Source: Symbiodinium natans
Taxonomy: Eukaryota > Sar > Dinophyceae > Suessiales > Symbiodiniaceae
Length of the DNA: 64,000 bases
NCBI GenBank assembly: GCA_905221605.1
Contig: CAJNDS010002124.1
Location: forward strand, 1,323,421 to 1,387,420
Direction: 5' to 3'
Part shown: positions 38,114-50,100 of the stretch, piece by piece
How the letters are laid out: every line of letters starts with the position of its first letter
Numbering within the stretch: position 1 is the first letter of the stretch
Translations under genes and position numbers: made by a program
Notes under the pieces: model-generated
Databases searched by the model: none
Told to the model about the DNA's origin: nothing
The model's input: the letters and a program-made list of their open reading frames with translations, nothing else

Positions 38114-41100
38114 GTCCCTGTCTCTGTCTCTCTCTTTGTCTCGGTCTCTGTCTCTGTCTCTGTCTCTTTCTCTTTCTCTTTCTCTTTCTCTTTCTCTTTC
38201 TCTTTCTCTTTCTCTTTCTCTTTCTCTTTCTCTTTCTCTTTCTCTGTCTCTCTCTCTCTCTCTCTCGCACTCGCTGTCGCTCTCGCTCTGTGGCCCTGTT
38301 GCTCCTGTCCCTTATAATCCTTATTGTTTTATCTCATTCTCTTTATTGCCTGTTTATCTTCTGTCTCTTTCTTCCTTATCTTTCTCGCGAGGAAGAACGA
38401 GTACGATGGCTTGGAAGAGTTTTGGGTCAAGATTCGAGAGCATGGAAAGCGGAAGCAAGCCCTAACCTATGAGGAGAACCACAAGAAAGCTTGCCAGGCC
38501 CTGCGTCCCGAAACGCCAAGCGTTCATACCAAGCATCCTCAAGCATCCTCCCATCCTCAACGACGCCAGGACCGTGAGGAGCTCCCAGATGTGGCCGGCC
38601 TCGACAAGTTCGACAAGCTAGAGGTGCTGCAGAAGCGAGGGTGCCAGGCACAGGACGCAAACAAACAGGAGGACCCGAAAATGCACATGCATCGCCAGGC
38701 CAGCGCACACGCAGTCAGTACTGCCCTGTGACTCTGTTTGGCATAGCTCACTAAGTTTCTTATGACTTTCAAACGCTTGTAGACCCTCGCCGCCCTCGAG
38801 AAGTACACCGATGCTGTTATGGCGCAGATAGGAAAGCTCCGGAATTTGGCAAAGGATATTCACAAGAATTATGTCAATTCGGAGGAGACAAAGAAGTTTC
38901 CTGGCCCCATGCAACGGTTGAAACCTGCACTTCTGCAAAACCTCAGTAACGAACACCGTGAAGCCCAGGGCTGCTGCGGCCATCGATACCCAGATCTCGA
39001 AAGTCGAGGCGATCTACGATTCCTGTATGGAACTCAAGGCGAATGCCGAAATGATGAAAATGGACGAAAAGCCACTTGCCTGTGTTTGTACCTGAGGTAG
39101 ATTCAGGTAACACCAGTTCTTTTCTGTAGAAAGGGGTGTGTTTGCGCGCGCACAAGGTTTCACAATGATGCGGGGAAGAAAATGAAGGACGGAACCCTCG
39201 TGCCCCCAAGCCTGTACTATTCAGAAAGCTTTGAATCGCTTTCAAGGAAAGTTTGTTTAGATAGATACACGAACTCTCCCTTGAAACCCCTTCCTGTTCA
39301 AAGGTGCAGTCGCGCCGCCGCGTTGGAGAACAAGCTGAAGACGCCAGCTGCAGTGGTGTCGAGTCCTTGGGTTTGGGGTATATCTAGGGTTTATATAGGG
39401 TTATAGGGTTCGGGATTATAAGGGTTTATAAGGGTTAGGGTTTATATATAGGGTTTAGGAGACGCACGGGTTACTGATTCTGGGCTGTCGGGATGGGTTT
39501 GTCGACTTGGTTCTATGTAGTGAGTTGGCCCAGGACTGCAAAGAAATGCTGGGAAAAGGTTACGCCGTCATCGCAGCCCTCCCTGAAGCCTAAGCCAAAG
39601 GCCTCCCCGAAGCCTGCTGATGCCGCCCCAGCAAAGCCCAAGAAGAAGTGCAAGAAGTAGGGTTCTGTAAATATGGGGCTGGGGACACGCGGGAAAACCC
39701 GTGCTTTTATTCGTGGTACATGGCCACGAATGCGCAGTACGACGGGCTGTGGGGATCTGCTGAAACAACTCGCCTGCCTTGCAAGTGGCCTCCTGATGCT
39801 GCAGCACGGGTCACACAAAGCTGAGTGCAAACCTGCTCTACATTCTTGAAGCCAGGTTCTTCCGCTGGCCACACCATACGCGGGCTCAGCAGCGACATTG
39901 GCGATGGCGCCGTGTACTCAGAAAACGTTGCTGCGAGTACTTCAGTCCGGCTTGCTCTTCTGACTGTTTGCACGTGTAGCTTTTTGATCGGGTGTGTGTG
40001 ATGTCTTTGTTTGCTGGCAATGGAAATGGGCACCGCAAGCACAGACGATGAGTTGTGGGATCTTCTTACCTGTCATCGCCACGATAGCCAGCTGAGGTGT
40101 TTAGGGTTTGCAAATGTCTTTCTTTTAAGAACTATTTTTGTGCTTCATGCTGCTAAGACCCTTTGATCCTGTCCCCGCAAACCTAGGAGAGTATTGCCCC
40201 GTATCCTTGGAAGAAAAGATCACCTGAAACAAAGCGCAACCAGCCCAAGCCCGTCATCAAGGTGGATAAAAACCTTGGCACAGATTAAGTCCCCGGCAGC
40301 AGACCCCAGCATCAAGAGCATTCGCCGTAGTGATGTCTTGAGAAAAAGAAAACTTGGCACGTCGTTTGGGCGGCTCGGCGAGCCTATATACTTGAGATTC
40401 ACAGGGCATGCCACTGCAGGAAAACCGACAACCCAACCGACCTGTCTTGTCTCGGCACTCTTGTCGTTTTGCATCACATAAAGAAAAACTCTTCCGACAT
40501 TTTGGGATCATATGAGAGCATTGCCGGGCCTGGGGATATATAGAGACGATGTTCGTCCATTTGTCTAGATCTCGCTGGTAACGGTAGACATCATTGCACC
40601 ACCTCTGTGCGCGTGATCCTGATTTTAAAAATGAGCGGCTCCCATTTTCGGAAAAGTGGTGGTGACACGAGCTGCGACGACCGTTTCATGACGTACATTG
40701 TGTACAGATCCTTCAAGCATCCGACCAGGGAGGCGCAGAAATTCCTTGAGCTCCATTCGAAAAACTTTGACAAGTGAGAACTCGGGGGTACACGAGCAAA
40801 CAAAGTTTGTGCGCAACCACAGTTTGCAAGCCAAAGTGTGTGTTCTCATTCAGTAAAAAGCATCACACGTATGTATGTTTCTTTTCCCTCTTTCCGAGGC
40901 CTCCTGCCGTGCAGCCATCCGGACTGCTCGCAACATTGTGAAGGACGTGGGCGTGGAGCAGGCACGAAACGTAGGTGGCCTGCTTGGTTTGGCTCGTTGC
41001 TCTCAGAGTCATTCCGAGAGGGATACCCGGGGGCTATTGTCGCAGAAGCTGGGGCTGGCGTTACCCATTCCTTTGCGTGCTGTTCCTGATTCGGTGGATC

Positions 41101-44100
41101 CGAGCGTGCACGAAAAAAATAGACTTCGGATGCTGACCATGAAAGACTGGGCCAGCTTCTTTCTTCGGACAAACAATTGGCACGTATTGTGCGGGCTCCG
41201 GTCCCCGAATCCTGAACGGGAGCAAGCGATTTGGAAGTCGTGGTGGCAAAAGTACGAGCAAATTGATCCGGGTCATCCTATATTTGCAATGGCCCAGCGA
41301 GGCGAGGTCGCTTTAAGCAAAACGGCGGCCGTCGTCGTACACGGCGACGAGGGGAGAGGGAGGCGCCGGCAGGCGTTTTTCGTCCTGTCGTTCCACTCGG
41401 TTCTTGGCCGCGGCACAGTTGCTTCACTGGAGAAATCTAAGAAGCCCAATGCAAGACGAGTTAGGAAGCCTTATCTTAAAATGGGCTTGAACTTCAAAGG
41501 ACATTCCTACACAACGCGTTTTGTTCTGGGTGTTCTTCCTCGCCACCTTTACGCTGACAAAGATCGAAACTTCACTTCGCTTTTGCGTGCTGTATATCAC
41601 GATGCAGCCTCGATGGCGACAACCGGTGTGGTCGATCGTAAGGGATGCCGTCACTGGCTATGCGCTGTTCGCACCATCGGCGACTGGCCATTTCTACATA
41701 AAGCTGGCAATTTGGACAGGACGTATGCAAACACAGTGAAATCTGTGAACCAAGCTTCTTCAGGGATTTGTCATCTCTGTTGTGCTGGAGAGCCAAACAT
41801 TCCGTTTGAGCAGATCGCGACAAGAAGACCGGACTGGTTGGATAGGCCTTGCACCACTTCACCATTCAAGGATGGGATTCTTCCTGAGGCTGCTTGTCTT
41901 CCTCATGCCCCAGGCCGTTTACCCAACCACTATGCGTATGACATCTTTCACACCTTCCATTTGGGAGTCGCCAAGAACTTTCTTGGCGCGGTTCTCGCTC
42001 GCTTATCAGACTTTGAGAGCGGAAATGTGGAGCAGCGCTTTGAGGCGTTGACTGTAAAGTATCGTACTTGGTGCCGTGCGACAGGAAACGCGCCAATAGT
42101 TTCGAAATTGACAAAGGATCTTATACAGTGGGAGACAACGAGCGACTACCCCAACGGTTCTTGGTATAAGGGGGGCCTCAGCACGAACCTTATGCTCTTT
42201 TTTGAGTCGTTGGATGGCACATTGTCGGATCCATTACTTCTTTTGGCAATGGACGGCGCCAAGGCGATAAACCTTTTCTTTCGGACTCTCTATGCTGAAG
42301 GCTTTTGGCTGTCACCTGCAGTGGCGAGTTTTACGGGGCAGCTAGCAAGCAAGTTTTTGAGAAGGTACGAGGAATGTGCAAGATTGGCGCACAGCGAGCA
42401 AGCCACGCTGTTCGTTCTGCAACCTAAGTTGCGCCCGCTTCACCATTTCGCAGTTGATTTGCTGCGGGCTGTGCAGGCTGGGCACGAAGCTATCAACCCT
42501 CTGGGGTTTTCGACACAAATGTCGGAAGACCTGGTTGGCAGGCCTTCTCGCCTGGGCCGGCGAGTGGCGACACCTTTAGTTTGCCAACGTGTCTTGGAAA
42601 GGTACTTGCAGTCGTCATATGGCGAGTGGGTCAAGGCTGGTCTCCTGATCGAATCGAAGGGCTCTGCGTGAAAAGGTCACCGAGCACTTTGAGCATCAGA
42701 TTTGTTTCGGCAGGTTCGAGAAGGTATGAGCATCAGATTTGTTTCGGCAGGTTCGAGAAGGTCGGAACATCATGTCATCAGCTGTTTATAGAGACCCCAT
42801 AGCATGACTCTTGGGATGAATAAAGCCCCTCAAAATCTCGAAAACCCTAAACCCCGGGTTTAGATTCCAGACCCCGTGTTTAGACACCACGCTCGTTTTT
42901 TTTCAGGTTTTAGGTTCTTCAGGTAGGGTTTAGGGTTTAGGGTTTAGGGTTTAGGGTTTAGGGTTTAGGGTTTAGGGTTTAGGGTTTAGGGTTTAGGGTT
43001 TAGGGTTTAGGGTTTAGGGTTTAGGGTTTAGGGGCCCTCAAGCTACACCCTAAAGGTCCCGAGAGCCCTAAGCCGTAAACCCCTAACCCCCTTAACAGCC
43101 ACGCCCCCGAAACTCCAAACCTTAATGAACCCTAAGACCCTAAACCCTAAACCTTGCACCCTGAACCTATTCTTAACACCCTACACCCGGACAGACTCTC
43201 ATCCTGTGAAGCCCGAGTGGAAGCCCGGGCTCCCCCAACCTGTAAACCCCATGAATGGGATTGTAGGCTTGCGTTAGGGATTTTTTATGGGGTTGAGGAT
43301 GGTTTAGGGTTTATAGGTTCGGGGAATCTTGAGGATGTGGAGGACATCCATTGAGCTTTCCTGTGTCTGGCTTCTTCTGGTTCGGGCTGAAGGCCTGGGT
43401 TTTCATATGTGGGTTGCGGGACTCTCGTGTGTTCAAGGGTTTAGACTTTAAGGGTTATGGTTTAAAGGCGTCTAGGATTTAAACCTGAACCCCTGAAACT
43501 CTGAACCCCTGACTACGGTTAGCAGTTACTACCCCTTAATTAGTAGGCATAACCCATAACAACTGTAGGTGAAGAGAGGCATATGAGCCCTCCAAACCCC
43601 AGGCCCCGGACACTAGTTCCCAAAAAAACACAAACGCCCTTCGCGCGAAGCCCTGCAACCCTAGTCTAGTAGTAGAGTACGTAACCTTTAACCTTTTTGG
43701 GGTAGTAAAAACCCCTTATAATCCCAAAGGTTAACCTTTAATTCCCCCAGGTTACTGGACAACTAAGCCAGACTAAAACGCCCCTAAAAAGCCCTAACTG
43801 GGCTTTGGAGTACTATACTTTAATACTTTTTTTGGTTTTGGGTTCCCATTATAGCTACTTATACCTAAAAAGTATATACTTTTTTTTCTGGGTCTACTCC
43901 AGAGGTAGGCTAAAATCCCCCGGGGATGCCCTGGACAAAACCCAAAACCCTCAAAAGCCTCAACCACTGAAATCTGAACACTAACCCCCAACCCGAAAAC
44001 CCTAAACCCTAAACCGTAACCCGAAACAACTATAAATTTTTCCCGGGTATGAACCCTAGAAAGCCGAAACACTAAGAAGCTAAACCCCACACCCTGAAGA

Positions 44101-47100
44101 CCCTAAAAAACCCTCAAGCCCCAGAAACCCAAATTCTATCCAGGTGTGTAGCCCTACACCCTAAACCCTAAATCCTAAACCCTAAACCCTAAACCCGAAG
44201 CTTTCCCCAGGTATGAAGCCCCTGGGCAGCTGGATGCCGGACCTCGCCGAGCGCATCGAGCAGCTTAACTCCTGGGGCTTCACAGGCCTTAGGGGGGGAG
44301 GGGGTTTAGGGTTTAGGGTTTAGGGTTTAGGGTTTAGGGTTTAGGGTTTAGGGTTTAGGGTTTAGGGTTTAGGGTTTAGGGTTACAGGCCTTACGGGGGG
44401 GGGGGGGGGGTTCGCATTTTAGGGAGAGGGTTTAGGGCTTAGGGTTTAGGTTTAGGGCGGGGTGCTGTCTACAACTAACATTGACCAATCAACCGAAAAC
44501 AACGGTTTCCGGGCCAGCTCGCATCAAAAGCCCTCCCATTGGAACTGGAAATTTCCCCCACCCACCTCCTGAGCCTAAGCCCTCAACCCTAAACCCTAAA
44601 CCGCCTCAACCCTAAACCCTAAACCGCCTAAACCCTAAAGCCAAAACCCCCTCCCTCCTGTGACTGCCAGCCTCCGCGAGGTGTGCCGAAGGTCTTGTGG
44701 CTCGACTGCCTTCGACATTCATGACTTTGTGGTGCTTTACTGTAACTTTAGATCCTTAGCTTTTTTGGGTTTATTGGGCTTCTTAATGAGGCAGCTAAAA
44801 GTTTAATGTTTTACTACCCTCCTAAGTGCAGCCAAGATGAGATCGGACATTCATCCCATCAAGGGACTACCGGAGGGACCCTTATAAGGTACCTTGGGGT
44901 TCTTTGGGGGCTGCTTAGGTAAACAGGGACTCTTTACAAGGTGTATATAAATATAAATAAATATATATATATATATATAAGGGTTATATCGGGGAATAAG
45001 GTTGAGGGTCCCTTCTAGGGGTCCCTCCTTTTACCCCCCCCCCCCCCCCCCCGGAATCCCAAAGCCCTGACCCACCCCCACACTCGAAATCCGAAACCCC
45101 GATCCCGAAAACCCAAAAACAGCAAGACCCGAGCCTTAATGCCCGGAACCTCGGACCTCACTTCCAAGTTTGCCACTTGATCCCTAAACCCTAAACCCCT
45201 CAGGCCGAAGCCCCAAGCCCTAAGCCCGAAACCCATCCAACATCCGGGCTTGACCTGGAATGTTTGTTGGAGTTCCACGGGCTTTCATTCTCATAGAAAT
45301 ACAACTTCTGGCTAGCCCAGCGGTACCCTTTTGCCATCCTGTTGGTTGTAGGTGCCCCTGTGATGTAACCAGCACTCTAAACCCTAAACCCTAAACCCTG
45401 AACTTAAAGCCCTAAAGGGGTACACAATATGATTCCTGGACTTCCAAGACTTTTGCAAAATCCCAAATCCACAATTATATTCCTCAACCTGAAGGTTAGT
45501 TGGGCGGCCCAACTGGGGGGGCCAGGGCCCTTAAACCCTAACGGGTAAGCCCCTGAACCCTAAACCATAAACCCTTAAACAGGTGGCTGGGCGGACTGAC
45601 GTACCCCACAAGCCTTCTGACCGCCATCCTGCAAGCGTGCCCCAAGCAGCATCTACTTACCTTTCTTCGGTAGGATTCCGGATGGTGGGGCTTAGGGTTG
45701 AGGGTTCAGGGTTTGGGGTTTGGGGTTTGGGGTTTAGGGTTTAGGGTTCAGGGTTCAGGGTTTGGGGTGTGGTTAGGGGAAGGAGGCTCCCCTAAACCCT
45801 CAATCCTTCTGCCTTAACCTGGCCAAGCTGGCACCTGCTCCTTATACACCTGAGCCCGAGGCACGATGCTGAAGGCTTGAAGAGCATTTCCACAGTATTC
45901 ACACATACATACAAGGAGGGACCCTTACTTATACTAATTAGTTGTTTTGGGACTTATGACCTAGGTTAGGATCCCTTATAACCCAGTTTAGGCTTGTGTA
46001 GGAACACAAAAAGGGAGGGCTGGTCATGAATTACCTTCGATGCCCATCAACGCGGGCATTGGGCTATCTTCGGCCCGTACTGTTGACTGATTTATACCCC
46101 CCTTGTCAGAAGAGCACGACTGGCGGAACTCAGTCAGAACACCCGTCCTCAATCTACAAAAACCAAAAAAAAGTTGCAGGTGCATGGGAGGTGAAGGTTT
46201 GGGTTTAGCAGGGTTTGGGGTTATTGAGGGTTTCGTTTGCTTTCTGGAAGAGGCATCCCTTTTGAAAACCGCGCCCCCCCCCCCCCCCCCCCCAACACGG
46301 CACAAGACGACAGCCCGTGTAAAACACCCGCTGCAATTATAAGTTCCGACCCCCCGTCCCCTTCTAGAGAGCTTGAATCAATGCAGGGGTGTTCTGAATG
46401 GGAAGTCAGCAGTAAATTTCACTAAGCCCTGAACACCCCAAACTCCAATCCCTAACCCTAAATCAAACCCTAACCAACAAGAAACAAACTACAACCCTGC
46501 ACACCCCAGAACCCTAAAACTCCTATAAGTCCTTACAGAAATGTCTATTAGAGTAGCCCTAATCCGTAAACCCTACAGACCTAAACACATAAAAGCCCGA
46601 AGCCCTAAACCTTTAACCCATACAAGGATGGGCTATAACTTACAACCTAAATTAGGGTCCTCATAATTCTACCTCTACCCAGGAGGAGGGGAGAGAGGGG
46701 GGCACTCCTTGTAGAACCCTGAATCCCTAAGCCCTAAGCCCTAAACCCTAAACCCTAAACTAAAGCCCACTTCTAGCATTGGGGTTGGGGGGGGGGAGGT
46801 ACAGTGGGCCCTCCTTGTAACCGTGATGGGACTTTTGGAATCTTTATCTAGGATGCCCAGTAGTACCCTTATTCCCTTTTTGGTGGGTTTAGGTTCCCTT
46901 ATAAACTCCTTTAAGCAAAAAAGGGCACCCTTTTTAAGTCTAGGTTACTGGGCAGCCTAGTTATCTTTGGACCAGGTCTTCGCGGAAGAACCCGGGCGTC
47001 TGATCCTCAGACTGTGCAGGGGTGGGGGAGGGGGCAAGGTTTAGGGTTTTAGAGTTTAGGGTTTAGGGTTGAAGATTTAGGGCTTAAAGTTTAGGGCTTG

Positions 47101-50100
47101 GGGTTTAGGGTTGAGGGTGTTTAGGGCTATTTTTGGTTTCTTGGCTAGTGCTTTGGGCCCTAAACGGACACGTGTTTCCCCCCAAGCTTTTTTCAACCCC
47201 CCGCTGCCTAACATTTTCTGTGTGCGGCCCTCCTGAGACGCCCTGGCTGAACCCTGCTGGGACCCTCCTGGAACCTCTGACACCCCCTGCTACGACAACC
47301 CAGAACCTTGAAATTCCTTCTATGACCTATGTATCCGTTGTCCATTCACCTTCTCAAGCCTGGCTGTAAAGCTGCTCGGACGCCAAGCATCCAGGCCGGC
47401 GCCAGACCGCAATGACCCATAGCCTCAGCTGCAAAGCTGATTTTGTCCCAGAAAGCCCTATGCCGCGGCAGTGCTCGCCCAGCTTCGACCAAGCGCTGGA
47501 GACGAGCGTCAAGGCTTCCACTCAAAATCAGGGCTCCGAGAAGGTCCACAATGAGCACACCAGCCCAACTACGGAACCAACAGGTCCAGAGCTCACTCAC
47601 GGAAAGCCAGTACGCAGAGGCAAGCGACGTGATGCATCAACATCGGAGGCGAAGCAGAGGAAAGGGGTAGTCGCTGAGAAGGCGGAGCGCTCTCCTCTGA
47701 GTCCAGGCCTTGTCACACGTGCCAGCCGCAAGCAAGAGAATAAGAAGCTCATGGAGCGCTACGAGGACTTGGGAAAACCCAAAGGATCCATGTACCTATA
47801 TAGTATATACTTGGGCCTTAAAGCTACTATATAGGAACCCCTTTAAGGCCCAAGTATATACTATATAGGTACATGGATCCTTTGGGAAAGAACTCAGGGT
47901 TCCGGGCTTGCGGTTTTAGGGTTTAGTTGAGGTTAGAGCATCATGGGCCCTCGGGGGTCCATGTACTTTATTATATATGTACTTGGGCCCCTAAAGTCCC
48001 TAAATAGGAGGTACTTGAAGGCCCAAGTCTTCCCTATTTAGGCACATGGACCCTTAGGGGGTGGGGGGGGGGATGAAGGACACCATGTTGATGGACATGC
48101 ACAAGGTCGAGAAGGTTACCGCAGCGTCCCAGAGGGTCGCAATGAGCATGGCCAGCGGGGAATCCAAGCCGACCACGCCCAAGTGGTCGGGACGTGTCAT
48201 GTGTATTCGCATGACGCCGCAGCACTTCAGCCCCTTGGGAACCATCTTCCGCGATGTGCGCGTGAGCTTCTTGCCCAGGAACTTCGTCATCCAAGCTGTT
48301 GACTGCGAAGGCTATGTATGGACAGCTCGTTCGTCCATGCTGCCGGGGTACCTGGCTGTGGATCGCTGCAAGTACAAGATCAATCCGCTTGGCAAGGATG
48401 TGCTCATCACCCTTTGCGCCGCGGACAAGGATCAGTCTTGGAAGGGCCTGGGACGTCTTCAGCTGTTCCGACCATACGAGATTGAGGAGCTTGAGCAAGT
48501 ATGTGGCAACAAGAGCAACTTCATCTAGCGCTTAGCATGCTTTCAACACTTCTGAGAGTGCTACCCCGGTACTGCAGTCATGCAAGCCCCAAACTCTGAC
48601 CTGACATGCTTTACACATGTCTACCGACTTAACATACTTGGACCATGTTTGCCCTTTGCTTACCTCGTCTGTCCCTGAGATCAGCCAGAGTTGAGGCGCA
48701 ACAGTGTTCCAAAGGAAGGAGGCAGCCACAGATTCGAGATTCCGCGCACTTACTTTGTAGGCACTCTGTACGGAGATGTTGCATGAGATGCTTCTGGCTT
48801 CTGTCTGCTTCAGGTTAGAGTGCCTGCATTGGCTGTTTTTTGGATACGTGGCCTGTGTACTTATGAGTGTATATACCGGGTGACTTCGTAACCCTAAACC
48901 CTAAACCCTAAACCCTAAACCCTAAACCCTAAACCCTAAACCCTAAACCCTAAACCCTAAACCCTAAGCCGTTGGGAAAATCCGAGAAACAGCCAGTCTC
49001 AGCTGCAGCCACTCAACTGACGTTTCCGTTCCATCCTGAATGGAATGCTGCGACCGCTGTGCTACGCGTCTTCAGTGAATTCGGCTTTCGCAGGCTCCAG
49101 AATCTGTTGTCGCTACTTGTTGCGAATTGGGGGTGTGCGCAACGCGCCACCTGCTAACTTCAATGCGATCGACAAACGTGCACGAATGAGACGCATGCTG
49201 CTGAGAGGTTCTGGGCCACAGTTCTGATCGCTGCTATCTGCCAGGTTGCCCGCACTAGGGTTTAGGGCTTAGGGTTTAGGCATTTTTCCTGGTCTCTTGT
49301 TACTCTAAGATGCTTCACCCAGTGCCAGGCCAGCGCATTCGTGTGAAATCAAGAGGCTGCCGAAGCAGCCTCAGATAGCGAGTGGGCATGGTGTGCACCG
49401 ATATTTGAAACCTACAACAGATGCAACAAACCCTGCACACCATGCAGACTAAGCTTAGACTTGGATGACACACTTTCGGGAGAGCATGCGCAGAATGTCG
49501 AGGAGGGCTGTCAGGTTTGTCTTAAATTTGCCATCAGCAGCGGACATGCTGATAGTGGACCCCTGAAAGGGCGGTGAGGTCATTGAGACACGCGGTGCTC
49601 TCTTGAGCTCAGTTTGCAAGGCCAAGACCTCTATTGAGCGTCCATAACCCCACTTGAAATCCCTAAATCGTAATCACTAGGATGCCCAGTAGTACCCTTA
49701 TTCCCTTTTTGGTGGGTTTAGGTTCCCTTATAAACCCCTTTAAGCAAAAAAAGGGCACCCTTTTTAAGCCTTGGTTACTGGGCAGCCTAGATCATGATAT
49801 TCTACCAACTAGCCAGAAACAAAGGTGGGCAGGGTGCCAAAGAGATGTCGGCCCTGTGACATGTTGCTACCTTTCTACCACGCCTTTGAAGATCTTGGAA
49901 AACGGTCACTTTGCTGCGCTTGCTGTTTTTGGGAAGCATGTAGTTCAGGGTTTAGGGTTTAGGGTTTAGGGTTTAGGGTTTATGGGGATGTTTTTGGGAG
50001 TAGGACGTGGGAACTCCGCTAAGTCCCTGTTGTTGTAGCTCCCCAAACCCTAAAGAACCTGAGCCCCATTACCTGTTAATAGGGTTTAGGGTTTAGGGTT

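Larger units (their letters stand above)
28076..44210 (+). other. dynein intron 20 (16.1 kb) hosting a four-gene island
   Basis: Exons 20 and 21 fuse in frame (AYP-SMKPLGSW), so everything between them is intron of the dynein gene. It contains two B palindromes, then a repeat-poor island at about 28.6-42.9 kb with four + strand genes, then heptamer arrays. Confidence 0.8.

Noticed and set aside
37853-38472. Long Ser/Leu and Arg/Glu/Lys ORFs
   Set aside because: Shadows of the CT microsatellite in an intron.
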